64,000 nucleotides of DNA from an uncultured Clostridia bacterium (GCA_934271245.1 CAKQQY010000002.1:70890-134889), one strand, 5' to 3'. Positions 51,423 to 59,848 are shown, counted from the stretch's first letter. Notes: generated by a model from the sequence alone, not told the origin. Translations and numbers: made by a program.

Positions 51423-51938
51423 CTACGCGGAAACGGAACGGGGTCTTTCCGATCTTTTCTTCCGTTCGAAAGTGTCCTTGCCCTTTTTAAGAATTTCTTC
51501 TCTTTCCTTAACCGTTTTTACGAGTTCTCTGAAAAAGGCGATTTCCATGCAGTTGTCTTTGAACCATTCGTCGCACACACCTTCGCACTCCAATAAAAAA
51601 CCTATTTTCTTTTCTATTTTATAAATCTGACGGAAAAACTCTTTCCCCTGCTTAATATCGCAGGAATTTTTATTCCCCGTCTTAAAATACTTTTTGTCAA
51701 GACAAGCAACGTCTTCTTCCGAAAAGTTTTTTAAAACCGCGTCGGAAACTTTTTTAAGTTCGGTAACGACGCCTTTCTGAAGAGCAAGTTCGACCATTTT
51801 ATAACACTGACGCTCGCAAGGCGAAAAGTCGTACATGGAAGCGACGGCTTTTCTCGCCATGAGTTCGGTTATCTGGTCGGCAAGTTCGTCCAGATGCGGA
51901 TAGGAATACAAAATTGCTTTAACGTATAAGTTGTTCAT
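51423..51938 (-). CDS. Small helical protein, unknown function (possible regulator)
   Basis: A 171-residue, mostly helical protein. ATG at 51938 is chosen because AAAGGAG lies eight bases upstream; an in-frame ATG 21 codons earlier overlaps the promoter region. Segments such as YPHLDELADQITELMARKAV, CERQCYKMVELALQKGVV and NFSEEDVACLDKKYFK recall the helix pattern of phage ArpU/sigma-like late regulators, but no clear helix-turn-helix is present. Seven Cys residues are notable, and the tail is basic. It converges with the SH3-like gene (2 bp apart) and lies next to the virion cassette. Confidence 0.6.
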   Translation of the reverse strand: MNNLYVKAILYSYPHLDELADQITELMARKAVASMYDFSPCERQCYKMVELALQKGVVTELKKVSDAVLKNFSEEDVACLDKKYFKTGNKNSCDIKQGKEFFRQIYKIEKKIGFLLECEGVCDEWFKDNCMEIAFFRELVKTVKEREEILKKGKDTFERKKRSERPRSVSA

Positions 51939-51980
51939 AAGAACGCTCCTTTTGTGCGGATTTCCCGCGTGTTTACCCAG

Positions 51981-52008
51981 ATTGTAATACGGAACTTTCA
52001 ATAGTCAA
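51981..52008 (-). promoter_or_regulatory. Promoter of the helical-protein gene
   Basis: Minus strand: TTGACT (52003-52008), 16-bp spacer, TACAAT (51981-51986). Confidence 0.7.
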
Positions 52009-52025
52009 GATTGTTGTGACATATT

Positions 52026-52053
52026 TTTGTACAAAATTCAAATATTGTACAAA
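52026..52053. promoter_or_regulatory. Pair of TTTGTACAAA-type palindromes (operator candidate)
   Basis: TTTGTACAAA (52026-52035) and ATTGTACAAA (52044-52053), centres 18 bp apart, lie just upstream of the -35 of the helical-protein gene. A third TATGTACAAA overlaps the -35 of the gene at 52553. Confidence 0.45.
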
Positions 52054-52516
52054 ATTACTTAAAAAATGCCATAAACGGCTTGACAATTGCCATTTTCGGG
52101 ATTATTATGAAAAATTTCCCGAACATTTGTTCGTGTTTGTTCGCATTTAATATAATACTTCGCCTTGCACGAAACTGTCATATTAAGCAAATTTTTGAAA
52201 ATTTTTCCTTTTTATCCCCGTCGAGTTCCGCTCTCTTTCTTGTTCGCCGCTCCGTTCTCCGACCCCCTTTCTCCCATTTTTCCCAACCCGCAATCCCGCC
52301 TTTCACTCTCCCCACGCTTCCGCCGCCCCACTACCCCTTTCTCTTTCGCCCCATGCTTACCATACACTTCAATGTCGTCGGTTGTCGCCCCCCATTTTCA
52401 CCAACCACCCCGATTCCGCCGCCCCGCTCGCCCCTTTTTCTTCCGCTTCTCCGCGGCAGACGCGCGCCCCTTTCCGCATACGCGCGATTTAATTTAAAAA
52501 AAGTATTTGTTATATA

Positions 52517-52545
52517 TGTACAAAAACGAAAATTTGTGGTAGAAT
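52517..52545 (+). promoter_or_regulatory. Promoter of the large membrane-anchored protein gene
   Basis: TGTACA (52517-52522), 17-bp spacer, TAGAAT (52540-52545) preceded by TGTGG. The chosen ATG is 8 bases after the -10, so the mRNA would be leaderless. Confidence 0.6.
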
Positions 52546-52552
52546 GATATTT

Positions 52553-54814
52553 ATGAAAGTTGTACGTAAAATAAAAAAGCCGTTTTTTGTTGCGGCTTTT
52601 GCGATTACTTTAATATTATCGTTGACGTTGTTTTCGGCTTTTTCGGTTACGGCAAAAGCGGGAAGCGCCACGGCGGAATTTTATAATCCCGCCACTTTAA
52701 GAGAGTATAAAGAACTTATTTCGCCTATCGACAGTTATACGTCGGAAGACGTGTTTGCCGTGATATGCGGAAAATCTTTATACGTAGAAAAAGGCGACGG
52801 ATATAAAACCATTGAAGGGTTCAACAGCCCCAATCAGGTAAAACGTTTTAACGAGAACTATCTCGTAATATCCGACTACGGCTCGCTGTACCTTATCAAC
52901 GTCGATTCGCTCGACAAGACCCCGTTGACTTTTGAAAAAACGGAAAACGTAGGCGCAAACTTTTTCGATATAAACGAAAATTATCTCGTTACCGTATATC
53001 AGCAAAACGCATATCTTTACACGATGAACCCGCTTTCCGAAACGGGCGATTATCTTACGAGCAAGTTGCCGTTACCCCTTGCGGTAAACGGAAACAACCC
53101 TATCGCCGTAGACAAAAACGGCATAGTATACTACGTCAATTCGGCAGACTTTAATATTCATTCTTACGATAAAGACACGGAAAAAGACGAAACCTTTTAC
53201 GAACAGACTCCCACCGCGATGATCACGGGAACGGACGGACTTTATACGGTATCCGATAAGAGCGTGAACAAAATCGCTTACGCCGCTAAAACGAGAACCA
53301 TTTTAACTTCGGAAGAAGAAGTTTACGATTTAGGCAAAATTTTATCCCCTTCGGGAATAGCCTTTTATAACGAAAATCTTATAATCACCGACTCGGAACT
53401 CAACGCCGTATCGGAATTCAGCATCGTAAACGACAAACTGGTGTTTACCGGCTACGCCGTATGCAAAGGCAAGACCGCTTATAACAGAATAAGCGCGAAC
53501 GTTTACCAAACGGAAGTATATAAAGACGCCGTCGCCGTGGCAGACGAAAACAAAATAACCGTCGTAAGAAACGGAACCTTTATAAACCTTTTCCCCGAAG
53601 AAAAATTCACGTCTATTGCTCTCGGCGAAAATTCTATCGTAATAAAAACGGACGCGGAAAAACTGCTTTATTATTCGTTCGATAAAAAGGAATACGAAGA
53701 ACTCCCCTTCTCGTCGGTAAAAGACGTATGTTACAGTAACGGCAAATATTACGTTCTTCATTACGACGTATTGTTTTACGGCGTGACCGCCGTCGAAGAA
53801 ACTTCTCTTAAGTCCGCGGTTTTAATCGAAAGAATGAACGAAACCAACTTGACCGTAATGTCGGTGGACGTTTTCGGAAACGTTATCGCCGCCGATTCCG
53901 AAACGGTATATTTTTACTACGCGAACGAAAATTACGTTAAAAACGGCAAAACCTTGTCGCTCGATAGCGTTAAAAAGATAATTCCCGACGCGATAGGCAA
54001 CTTAACGTTCTTGTCGAACGGAAAATTATATAATTACGACGGCGCGAACTTAACCGAGAAAACCTTTACCGCGGCGGTTTCGACCGAAACCGTAACGAGC
54101 GCGGCATTCGATACGTATAAAGGCGAACTGTATTTTACCGTATATAACGAAGAAGCGATTTTAAAAACTTCCGACAGCGGAAACACAGCGTTATCGGATT
54201 TTTCCGGCGACGCGCTTTTCTCCCCTGCGGAATACCTGAAAACCATCGTGTTTAATTCCGACGTACCCGAAAAAGTTTACGTAACGACGGGCGTCGGCGG
54301 ATATAAGGTGCCGCTCATCACCAAAAACGACGATTATATTTTAATAAAGTCTGGCGATAACGTAAGAATTCCGCCCAAAACGGAAATAAAACCGATAAGC
54401 GAAATCAATTATAACGGAAGAGATTTTTATCTTGCGAAAGTTACGGTAACGGGCGAAACGTTTAATTGTTACGTACCCGTTTCGTTCACCGTGACCACCC
54501 TTTCGGAAGACGTAACCACCACGACGTTCACGCTCGGCAAAGTAAAAAACACGAAAGCGTATTCGGACAAATCGTTAAAAACGGAAATTTACGAACTCGA
54601 AGAAGATTCCGAAGTAAGAATATACGAAAAAACGGAAACCTACGCGAAAATCGCTTTCTACGACGGCGAAAAATACGTTGACGCATATATTTTGGCAGAC
54701 GATATAAAAATCGTTCCCAACACGCTTATAAGAAAACTTATAGTCGTTGCCGTAATCTCTCTTTGCGTGGCGGTATCTTCCCTTTACTTCATATTTAAAC
54801 GCAAACGCGCGTAA
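52553..54814 (+). CDS. Large secreted propeller-like protein with SH3-like domain and C-terminal anchor
   Basis: A 753-residue protein starting MKVVRKIKKP. The signal peptide covers about residues 1-36 (FFVAAFAITLILSLTLFSAF). The bulk (50-640) is repeated four-stranded beta units (YLVISDYGSLYLINVDSLD, ENYLVTVYQQNAYLYTMN), a beta-propeller pattern. An SH3-like domain (KVKNTKAYSDKSLKTEIYEL) lies near the end, then a transmembrane helix and a basic tail (FKRKRA). ATG at 52553 is chosen because the earlier in-frame ATG at 52544 lies inside the -10 element. Function unknown; it resembles the cassette's hub candidate in general beta content only. Confidence 0.75.
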   Translation: MKVVRKIKKPFFVAAFAITLILSLTLFSAFSVTAKAGSATAEFYNPATLREYKELISPIDSYTSEDVFAVICGKSLYVEKGDGYKTIEGFNSPNQVKRFNENYLVISDYGSLYLINVDSLDKTPLTFEKTENVGANFFDINENYLVTVYQQNAYLYTMNPLSETGDYLTSKLPLPLAVNGNNPIAVDKNGIVYYVNSADFNIHSYDKDTEKDETFYEQTPTAMITGTDGLYTVSDKSVNKIAYAAKTRTILTSEEEVYDLGKILSPSGIAFYNENLIITDSELNAVSEFSIVNDKLVFTGYAVCKGKTAYNRISANVYQTEVYKDAVAVADENKITVVRNGTFINLFPEEKFTSIALGENSIVIKTDAEKLLYYSFDKKEYEELPFSSVKDVCYSNGKYYVLHYDVLFYGVTAVEETSLKSAVLIERMNETNLTVMSVDVFGNVIAADSETVYFYYANENYVKNGKTLSLDSVKKIIPDAIGNLTFLSNGKLYNYDGANLTEKTFTAAVSTETVTSAAFDTYKGELYFTVYNEEAILKTSDSGNTALSDFSGDALFSPAEYLKTIVFNSDVPEKVYVTTGVGGYKVPLITKNDDYILIKSGDNVRIPPKTEIKPISEINYNGRDFYLAKVTVTGETFNCYVPVSFTVTTLSEDVTTTTFTLGKVKNTKAYSDKSLKTEIYELEEDSEVRIYEKTETYAKIAFYDGEKYVDAYILADDIKIVPNTLIRKLIVVAVISLCVAVSSLYFIFKRKRA

Positions 54815-54835
54815 CTTTAATTTTATTTTAACCAT

Positions 54836-54874
54836 TACACCCGTCGGCAAAACTGCCGACGGGTGTACTTTTTT
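54836..54874 (+). terminator. Terminator of the propeller-like protein gene
   Basis: A perfect 14-bp stem (TACACCCGTCGGCA and complement) with an AAAC loop, followed by CTTTTTT. Confidence 0.9.
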
Positions 54875-55075
54875 ACACTGCAATAATATTTAACCGATAA
54901 CTTTTAACGTAATCATATGAGCAGAGAACCATACCGTTTATAAAGCAAAACTTTTCCCACGCACATATACTATTACGTTACTAAAGAAGGTTTCGAACAT
55001 AAAAATTAAAGCCGTAACACATTCGACAGAATACTTTATTTTTCGCGCTGCCATTTATCTTTTTTCCGAATAACA

Positions 55076-55104
55076 TTGACTTTACCGAAAAAAAGTGCTA
55101 ACAT
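55076..55104 (+). promoter_or_regulatory. Promoter of the CvpA-family gene
   Basis: TTGACT (55076-55081), 17-bp spacer, TAACAT (55099-55104). Confidence 0.7.
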
Positions 55105-55155
55105 AACTGTATATGAACGCAAGTAATTGCGGTAAAAAAAGTTTAGGAGGGTGTC

Positions 55156-55875
55156 ATGCCAGCTTTTTTCGCCATAGGCGGTAAGAACGTCGCTTTGCTC
55201 GACATTATCGTCCTGGTAATTTTAATAATATTTCTGATTGTAGGCGCAAGCAAAGGTTTTATGCGCCAACTACTCGGGTTTTTGGGCGTTTTCGGCGCCC
55301 TGGTTCTGACCGTTTTGCTTTGCGATAAAGTCGCCAAACTCGTTACTGAAAACATACCTCAGTTTTACGAAACGGTAAAGGGTTGGGCAACGAGCTTGTT
55401 TAAGTTAGACGGACTCGAGGGTCTTACGGGTGAGGAACTGAAAAACGCGATTGCAAGTTCCGGTATACCGTCTTTTCTGCAAGGCGTTGTATTAAAAATG
55501 ATAGAAAGCGAAGGCAGCGACGTTACTATCGTAGTCGTTCTCGCAAACTGGATGATGAACATCATGTGCGGCGCCATTCTGTTTGTAGTGATTTTGATTG
55601 TCTTTGCAATCGTCAAAAAAATACTTACGGCTTTTGTCGACCTTCCCATTATCAAGTCCATCGACAAACTTTTGGGCGCGGTGTTCGCAGTGCTTAAAGG
55701 TCTTCTGATACTCTTAATAGTGTGTATGTTGTTGTCCCTTTTCATCGACATAAACAAATTCTTATCCCCCGTTACCGAATCGGGCGAACCCGTTCAATGC
55801 CTGTTCAACGAAATACTTACCTGGTTTATGAATCTTCCCTTCGTATCGGGAACTTTGGCAAGCATCTTCGGTTAA
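55156..55875 (+). CDS. CvpA-family membrane protein
   Basis: A 239-residue membrane protein. LLDIIVLVILIIFLIVGASKGFMRQLLGFLG is a CvpA signature (read in two parts: hydrophobic helix 1, then GxxKGF). Further helices lie at about 45-57, 120-155 and 170-196 (LDIIV, ILFVVILIVFAIVKK, GLLILLIVCMLL). Between helices 2 and 3 there is a soluble loop of about 60 residues. Family members are linked to colicin V production or envelope homeostasis. AGGAGGG precedes the ATG. A terminator follows directly, so it is monocistronic. Confidence 0.85.
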   Translation: MPAFFAIGGKNVALLDIIVLVILIIFLIVGASKGFMRQLLGFLGVFGALVLTVLLCDKVAKLVTENIPQFYETVKGWATSLFKLDGLEGLTGEELKNAIASSGIPSFLQGVVLKMIESEGSDVTIVVVLANWMMNIMCGAILFVVILIVFAIVKKILTAFVDLPIIKSIDKLLGAVFAVLKGLLILLIVCMLLSLFIDINKFLSPVTESGEPVQCLFNEILTWFMNLPFVSGTLASIFG

Positions 55876-55891
55876 TAAAAATTAAAAACTT

Positions 55892-55918
55892 AAAGCCACC
55901 CTTTTCGGTGGCTTTTTT
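55892..55918 (+). terminator. Terminator of the CvpA-family gene
   Basis: AAAGCCACC, six-base loop, GGTGGCTTT, then a T run. Its right arm is part of the 19-bp direct repeat. Confidence 0.9.
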
Positions 55919-55922
55919 GTTT
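55904..55922. repeat. 19-bp direct repeat, left copy
   Basis: TTCGGTGGCTTTTTTGTTT, identical to 59849-59867. This copy is the right arm and T tract of the cvpA terminator. Confidence 0.8.
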
Positions 55923-55984
55923 ACGATTTTATTCTCGATTTTTCTTTACGGTCGTTTTCCGTTATCATTCGCATAATGATTTTT

Positions 55985-56031
55985 AGACAAAGAAAAAAGC
56001 AAACCAATTTGGTTTGCTTTTTTCTTTGTCT
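55985..56031. repeat. Perfect 23-bp inverted repeat
   Basis: Two 23-base arms (AGACAAAGAAAAAAGCAAAC start) around one base. A/T-rich ends with T runs on both strands make it a bidirectional terminator between cvpA and the islet genes on the minus strand; it could also be the end of a small mobile element. Confidence 0.75.
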
Positions 56032-56063
56032 TTCGATGCCTTAGAAATTAAACATTCTGTTTT

Positions 56064-56267
56064 TTACTTTATCGCTTGCCATTTTTGCCATTTACCGCAA
56101 CTTGCCATAGAGTTCTTTTGCATCTGATTGTAGCCGCCTCCGCAACATTTACCCGTTTCGTTTTGTTCGAAAACGGATAAAACGTTGCCGTTGTCCGTAC
56201 TTCTGCTCCCTGCCCATTACGAACAAGTCGCGCATACTTTATACGAACTCGACAATCTCTTTTCCAT
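56064..56267 (-). pseudogene. Small Cys-rich protein gene with an in-frame TAA
   Basis: ATG at 56267 follows AAAGGAGGAG, a very strong ribosome binding site. The frame runs 68 codons to TAA at 56064 but is broken by TAA at codon 17 (56217-56219). The first part is MEKRLSSSYKVCATCS; after the stop comes WAGSRSTDNGNVLSVF, then TGKCCGGGYNQMQKNSMASC and GKWQKWQAIK. Similar small proteins with CxxC-x-W-G and GKC-GGGF motifs exist in bacteria; Tyr or another residue probably stood at the stop. The rest is undamaged, so the mutation is recent or the stop is read through. Confidence 0.7.
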
Positions 56268-56314
56268 TGATTTACTCCTCCTTTAAGTTTTATGGATAGA
56301 GCATATCATTCTTA

Positions 56315-57334
56315 TTATCCAAGTTTTGGGACAGATTCTATTATTCGTACATAGTCCAAATAATCTTTAACACAATTTTCTGTCCAGTCATTAAATTCGA
56401 TATAGGAAACATCCGCAGTAAAATCTTTTTTTGCGATTTTTATTCTGTTTTTACGTTGTTTATTATTCCAGTTTATTCTGATATTCCTGACGCATAAGCG
56501 ATAAATTTCTTCTCTCTGCAAACATAGAGATTTGTACCCCGATTCGGTATTCCATATCTTTATCCAGGCAGTACACCCACAAGGTCTGAAAAACAACCCG
56601 AGTTCTACCGTTATATTATTTGATAAATTTTTTTGAATAAACGTTTGAGCGTATTTACCTTGATATATTTCCGTTCTGCATTCTTTTTCACTGATATCGA
56701 CAGCGTATTTTTTGAATAAATCATAACTGTACGAAGTAAACGGTATATAATTTTTATCCCATTCAGTAACGGGAATAGTTTCGTAACAATAAAATAGTTT
56801 ATAAACTTTCAGAACGTGGTCGATATAGTAATCCAGAACTTCGCTGTTTATAGGGTCCGTTCCTTGAAAAAGATTTTTTATGTTTTCGATATCAAAAATT
56901 TTCCAACCGCTGTTTTCAACTCTCTTCTTTTCCGTATATGATAATTTTGCGGTTTTATAATATATCCTTTTTATAGTTACGTCCGAACATTGATAATCCC
57001 TTTTTAATTCATCCGAATATCTGTTTATTGACTGTTCGTAACGGGTCAGTTGCCCCGAATGTTCTTCAGAAAAAACTTTATCTTCTATTGCAACGCAAAA
57101 AACTCTGCTTTCATATTTGAAATCCACGAGAATATCTATTTTGTTAAATTGAGCCTTCGTTTGCAATCGGCTTACTTTTCGGATATCAAAGTCTTTTATA
57201 CCCGTAAATTCGCTCAGAATTTTTTCACATACCTTTTTTACATCTTCGTTTTCACAATTATAATTTTCAAATAACCACCTTAAAAAAGCGTCCTGCGACA
57301 ATTCTTTCGTAGCGTAGTCAAATAAGTTTTTCAT
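56315..57334 (-). CDS. PD-(D/E)XK nuclease superfamily protein
   Basis: A 339-residue protein. The nuclease core is at about 60-115: KIDILVDFKY (Asp) and FCVAIEDKVFSEEHSGQLTRY, where the E-D-K triad gives the D/E-x-K motif and SGQLTRYEQSI the following helix. This resembles the PD-(D/E)XK family often annotated in phage-defence and accessory loci. The rest (150-339) has no recognised domain. It begins five bases after the WYL regulator gene, so both are one operon. Its base composition is visibly more A+T-rich than the core genes around it. Confidence 0.75.
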   Translation of the reverse strand: MKNLFDYATKELSQDAFLRWLFENYNCENEDVKKVCEKILSEFTGIKDFDIRKVSRLQTKAQFNKIDILVDFKYESRVFCVAIEDKVFSEEHSGQLTRYEQSINRYSDELKRDYQCSDVTIKRIYYKTAKLSYTEKKRVENSGWKIFDIENIKNLFQGTDPINSEVLDYYIDHVLKVYKLFYCYETIPVTEWDKNYIPFTSYSYDLFKKYAVDISEKECRTEIYQGKYAQTFIQKNLSNNITVELGLFFRPCGCTAWIKIWNTESGYKSLCLQREEIYRLCVRNIRINWNNKQRKNRIKIAKKDFTADVSYIEFNDWTENCVKDYLDYVRIIESVPKLG

Positions 57335-57339
57335 TTGTT

Positions 57340-58323
57340 CTAATCCCTGTATTTTTCGTTTGCAGTTCGTACGTTTTTCTTTATGCGGTCTCTTAACTCC
57401 GAAGGCGACAGTATTTCAACAGCGTTCAAATACTGCATCGCCCAATATTCCATTGCGTTTACGCTTGCTCTTACGCCTACCGAAAAACGTCCGTCCTGCC
57501 GTTTTTCTATTCTGATATCTTTACCGAACCAATCGATGATTTGGTCTATCACCCAGCCGTCGGCGATAAACTTAACGTCTGCCGGTTCATCGAAAAACAT
57601 ATACGGCATAGACCGTGAAAAACGTTTATAGTCTAATCCGTTTTCAAAACCTGCCACCGATTTCAGCGGCGTTCTTACATTTTTTGTCAATTCAATATCG
57701 GTAATTCTATCCATACGATAGTACTGGATATGTCGCCATTTTTCATTAAACCCCATTAAGTAATACCGTTGATTATGAAGTATCATCTGATACGGACTAA
57801 CCGTATGAATCGCCGAACGATGCATTTTCTTATCCGCGCCGTATTTATTATAATCAAACGTGATTTGCCGTTCCGAATCGATTGCCTCGTCGATAATTTC
57901 AATATTGTAAAAAACGGCAACGTTTTCCGTCTTATTCCAGTCCTGCACGGAGTAAATGTTTTTCACGTGTTTTTTGAAATATTTATTCGACTGCGCGCAA
58001 AGTTTTTCGATAAGTTCTTTCGATTGTTTCGCAGTAATATGTTTGCTTGATAAAACGCCGTCGATTAAAAGTTTCAACTCGCTGTCTTCAAACGTTCTTT
58101 CGGCAAGATAAGAACCCTTTTTCGTCGTTTCGATTTCATATCCCGCTTCATTCAAAAGAGAAATATTCCGTCCGATTGCTTTACGTTCAACCGTAATTGC
58201 GTATTCTCTTTCCAACAGTTCCACAATTTTTTCATGCTTAATCGGATGTTCGCTATCGCTATGCCGTTGTAAAATCTGTAACACACGTATAAGCGCTAAT
58301 TTTTTCGGTTCGACACTTTCCAT
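57340..58323 (-). CDS. WYL-domain transcriptional regulator
   Basis: A 327-residue regulator. The N-terminal winged helix (ALIRVLQILQRHSDSEHPIKH; ERKAIGRNISLLNEAGYEIE) precedes the WYL domain (AIDSERQITFDYNKYGADKK, VSPYQMILHNQRYYLMGFNE, HIQYYRMDRITDIE) and a C-terminal extension (RFSVGVRASVNAMEYWAMQYL). WYL domains bind nucleic-acid or nucleotide ligands, and such regulators often control phage-defence genes. A TGGTAC inverted repeat overlapping its promoter (58343-58361) is a likely self-operator. It is cotranscribed with the nuclease. Confidence 0.88.
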   Translation of the reverse strand: MESVEPKKLALIRVLQILQRHSDSEHPIKHEKIVELLEREYAITVERKAIGRNISLLNEAGYEIETTKKGSYLAERTFEDSELKLLIDGVLSSKHITAKQSKELIEKLCAQSNKYFKKHVKNIYSVQDWNKTENVAVFYNIEIIDEAIDSERQITFDYNKYGADKKMHRSAIHTVSPYQMILHNQRYYLMGFNEKWRHIQYYRMDRITDIELTKNVRTPLKSVAGFENGLDYKRFSRSMPYMFFDEPADVKFIADGWVIDQIIDWFGKDIRIEKRQDGRFSVGVRASVNAMEYWAMQYLNAVEILSPSELRDRIKKNVRTANEKYRD

Positions 58324-58342
58324 AAATACCCTTCATTGTTTT

Positions 58343-58381
58343 TGGTACTTATATTGTACCAGAACTATCGCAACGAATCAA
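58343..58381 (-). promoter_or_regulatory. WYL-nuclease promoter with overlapping inverted repeat
   Basis: Minus strand: TTGATT (58376-58381), 17-bp spacer, TACAAT (58353-58358). TGGTAC-N7-GTACCA (58343-58361) covers the -10, the position of a repressor operator. The -35 overlaps the end of the protease frame. Confidence 0.65.
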
Positions 58382-59649
58382 GCGTCTTTAAGTTGAGAAA
58401 GATTGCAAATATCTTCCCATACCAAAATCTCTTTTTCGAATAACGCACCGGCAATTTTTTCAAGCAATTCCTTATTGCTTTCAAGCATCGCGAGAGCCTC
58501 TTTATACAATTCTTCAAGCATCTCGGAAATTTTATCGGCTATTTCTTCGACACGTTTAATCGGTTGCTTGTCATGAAAAGGGCTACCGTCGTAAACGAAT
58601 GAAAATCATTTTATTGCCAGTTTCTCAATATAAAATCTCGCCAGTTGGCTGGCTTTTTTGATATCCGATTCCACTCCTAAATCGGGAACGTTATAAATAA
58701 TCTCCGTACTTGCCTTCCCCGAAAGTAAAATTATTATCTCATTTTTAAATTCTTCAAACGAATGATTTTCTTCTTCAGGTTCGTAAGTAGAGCAATACCC
58801 GCCTACTTCTCCGTACTTTTTAGTCGTAAGTAGGGCAATTTTCTTTCCTAAAATAATTGAGGCGACGGCATGCCCCGCTTCGTGATAACATACTTTTTGT
58901 CTCTCTTTATCGTTCAATCTTTTAATCGGCAACCTCTTTGTAGATAAGCGCATAACCGCGTCTATAAAATGTTTTCTGTTAATCTTGGGCTGATTCTCAT
59001 ATCCTGCGTATATACCTGCTTCATTTACTACACTTTCCAAAAAAGCACAGGAATTTCCCGCTAAAAGACCGGCTACGAATTCTGCGGAAACGTCTTTGGT
59101 TATAGCCTTGTTCTTTAAATAGTGAACGATAATTTTTATTGCGTCTTCTTTGCTCGGCATTTCGATTTTCATTTGTTTGCCAAATCTGCCTTCTCTTAAA
59201 AGAGAATTAGGAATATTGAATATATCGTTTGCCGTTGCGAGAACGAACACGTCTTTCCCTTTTAAATCCTCAAAACAAGATTGAATGGTCACGAATTCTT
59301 CCTTGTTACTGTCTTCTCTTAAATTGTCTTCCGCAAATTTATCCATATCGTCCAAAAACACGATGGACGGCTGGTTATTTACTGCGTTTTCAAAAGTTTC
59401 TCTGATTTTATCTACAAACGCCCCGTCCGATCTGTCTTTTTTACAAGAAAAACATTTTCTTTCGCTTTTTTCTATCAAAGTTTTCGCCATAAGCGTTTTC
59501 CCAACTCCCGGTACCCCGTGTAAAAGTATTGCCCTCGGCATTTCTATTCCCAAAGCAGAATACTTTTCTTTGTTTTTCAATACGTCGCAAAGACGCATCA
59601 GTTCTTCTTTCTCCGTTTCGTATCCGATGATTTCTTCAAAATTTTCCAT
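58378..59649 (-). pseudogene. Soluble FtsH-like AAA+ zinc protease, interrupted by an in-frame TGA
   Basis: ATG at 59649 (GGGAGAG upstream). The frame reads 347 codons to TGA at 58606-58608 and then continues in the same frame for 75 more codons to TGA at 58378. Before the stop: AAA+ domain with Walker A GVPGVGKT (45-52), Walker B SIVFLDDMDK, SRH-like LLREGRFGKQ, and the M41 zinc motif HEAGH (256-260) with the third ligand in GVESDIKKASQLA. After it: FVYDGSPFHDKQPIKRVEEI and a helix (MLEELYKEALAMLESNKELL), the usual end of FtsH. There is no transmembrane segment, unlike true FtsH. A GGA-to-TGA change would explain the stop. The truncated form keeps all catalytic motifs and may be active. Confidence 0.75.
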
Positions 59650-59788
59650 TTTCGAACTCTCCCGTTGTTTTATAATTGAATTATATACAAAACGTTGTCC
59701 CAAAAACGGGATAATGGTTTGTTTAATTCCGAATGGCTTATCCCCGTATACTCAAACAAGAGCAATATGTTTTTTATAAAGCAAAAAG

Positions 59789-59819
59789 AAAGACCAACGA
59801 AAAATTTTCGTCAGTCTTT
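59789..59819 (-). terminator. Terminator after the amino-acid ABC operon
   Basis: An inverted repeat AAAGAC-CA-ACGAAAA / TTTTCGT-CA-GTCTTT with a central mismatch, followed on the minus strand by CTTTTT. Confidence 0.6.
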
Positions 59820-59848
59820 TAGTTTTTCACCCCGCGGATAACATCGTC

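Larger units (their letters stand above)
52002..52552. other. Long non-coding stretch: palindromes, then a pyrimidine-rich tract
   Basis: The left part holds two TTTGTACAAA-type palindromes near 52026-52053. From about 52200 to 52490 the plus strand is strongly pyrimidine-rich (48 of 60 bases are C or T in 52261-52320). It shows a degenerate internal duplication (TTCCGCCGCCCC near 52318 and near 52415). Open frames exist on the plus strand but look non-coding. The right end carries the promoter of the next gene. Confidence 0.7.
54815..55155. other. Intergenic region before the cvpA-like gene
   Basis: It contains the terminator of the preceding gene at its left end and the cvpA promoter at its right end. 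I see nothing else in 54875-55075. Confidence 0.6.

Noticed and set aside
52080..52547. Open frames on the plus strand in the pyrimidine-rich tract
   Set aside because: They arise from lack of stop codons in C/T-rich DNA; products are Pro/Phe/Ser-rich without domains, start signals or family resemblance.
56217..58608. Stop-codon recoding or selenocysteine as the explanation of the in-frame stops
   Set aside because: One stop is TAA and the other TGA, TGA ends normal genes here (for example the binding-protein gene at 16869), and no selenocysteine-type hairpin was noticed after the TGA. Nonsense mutation is simpler.
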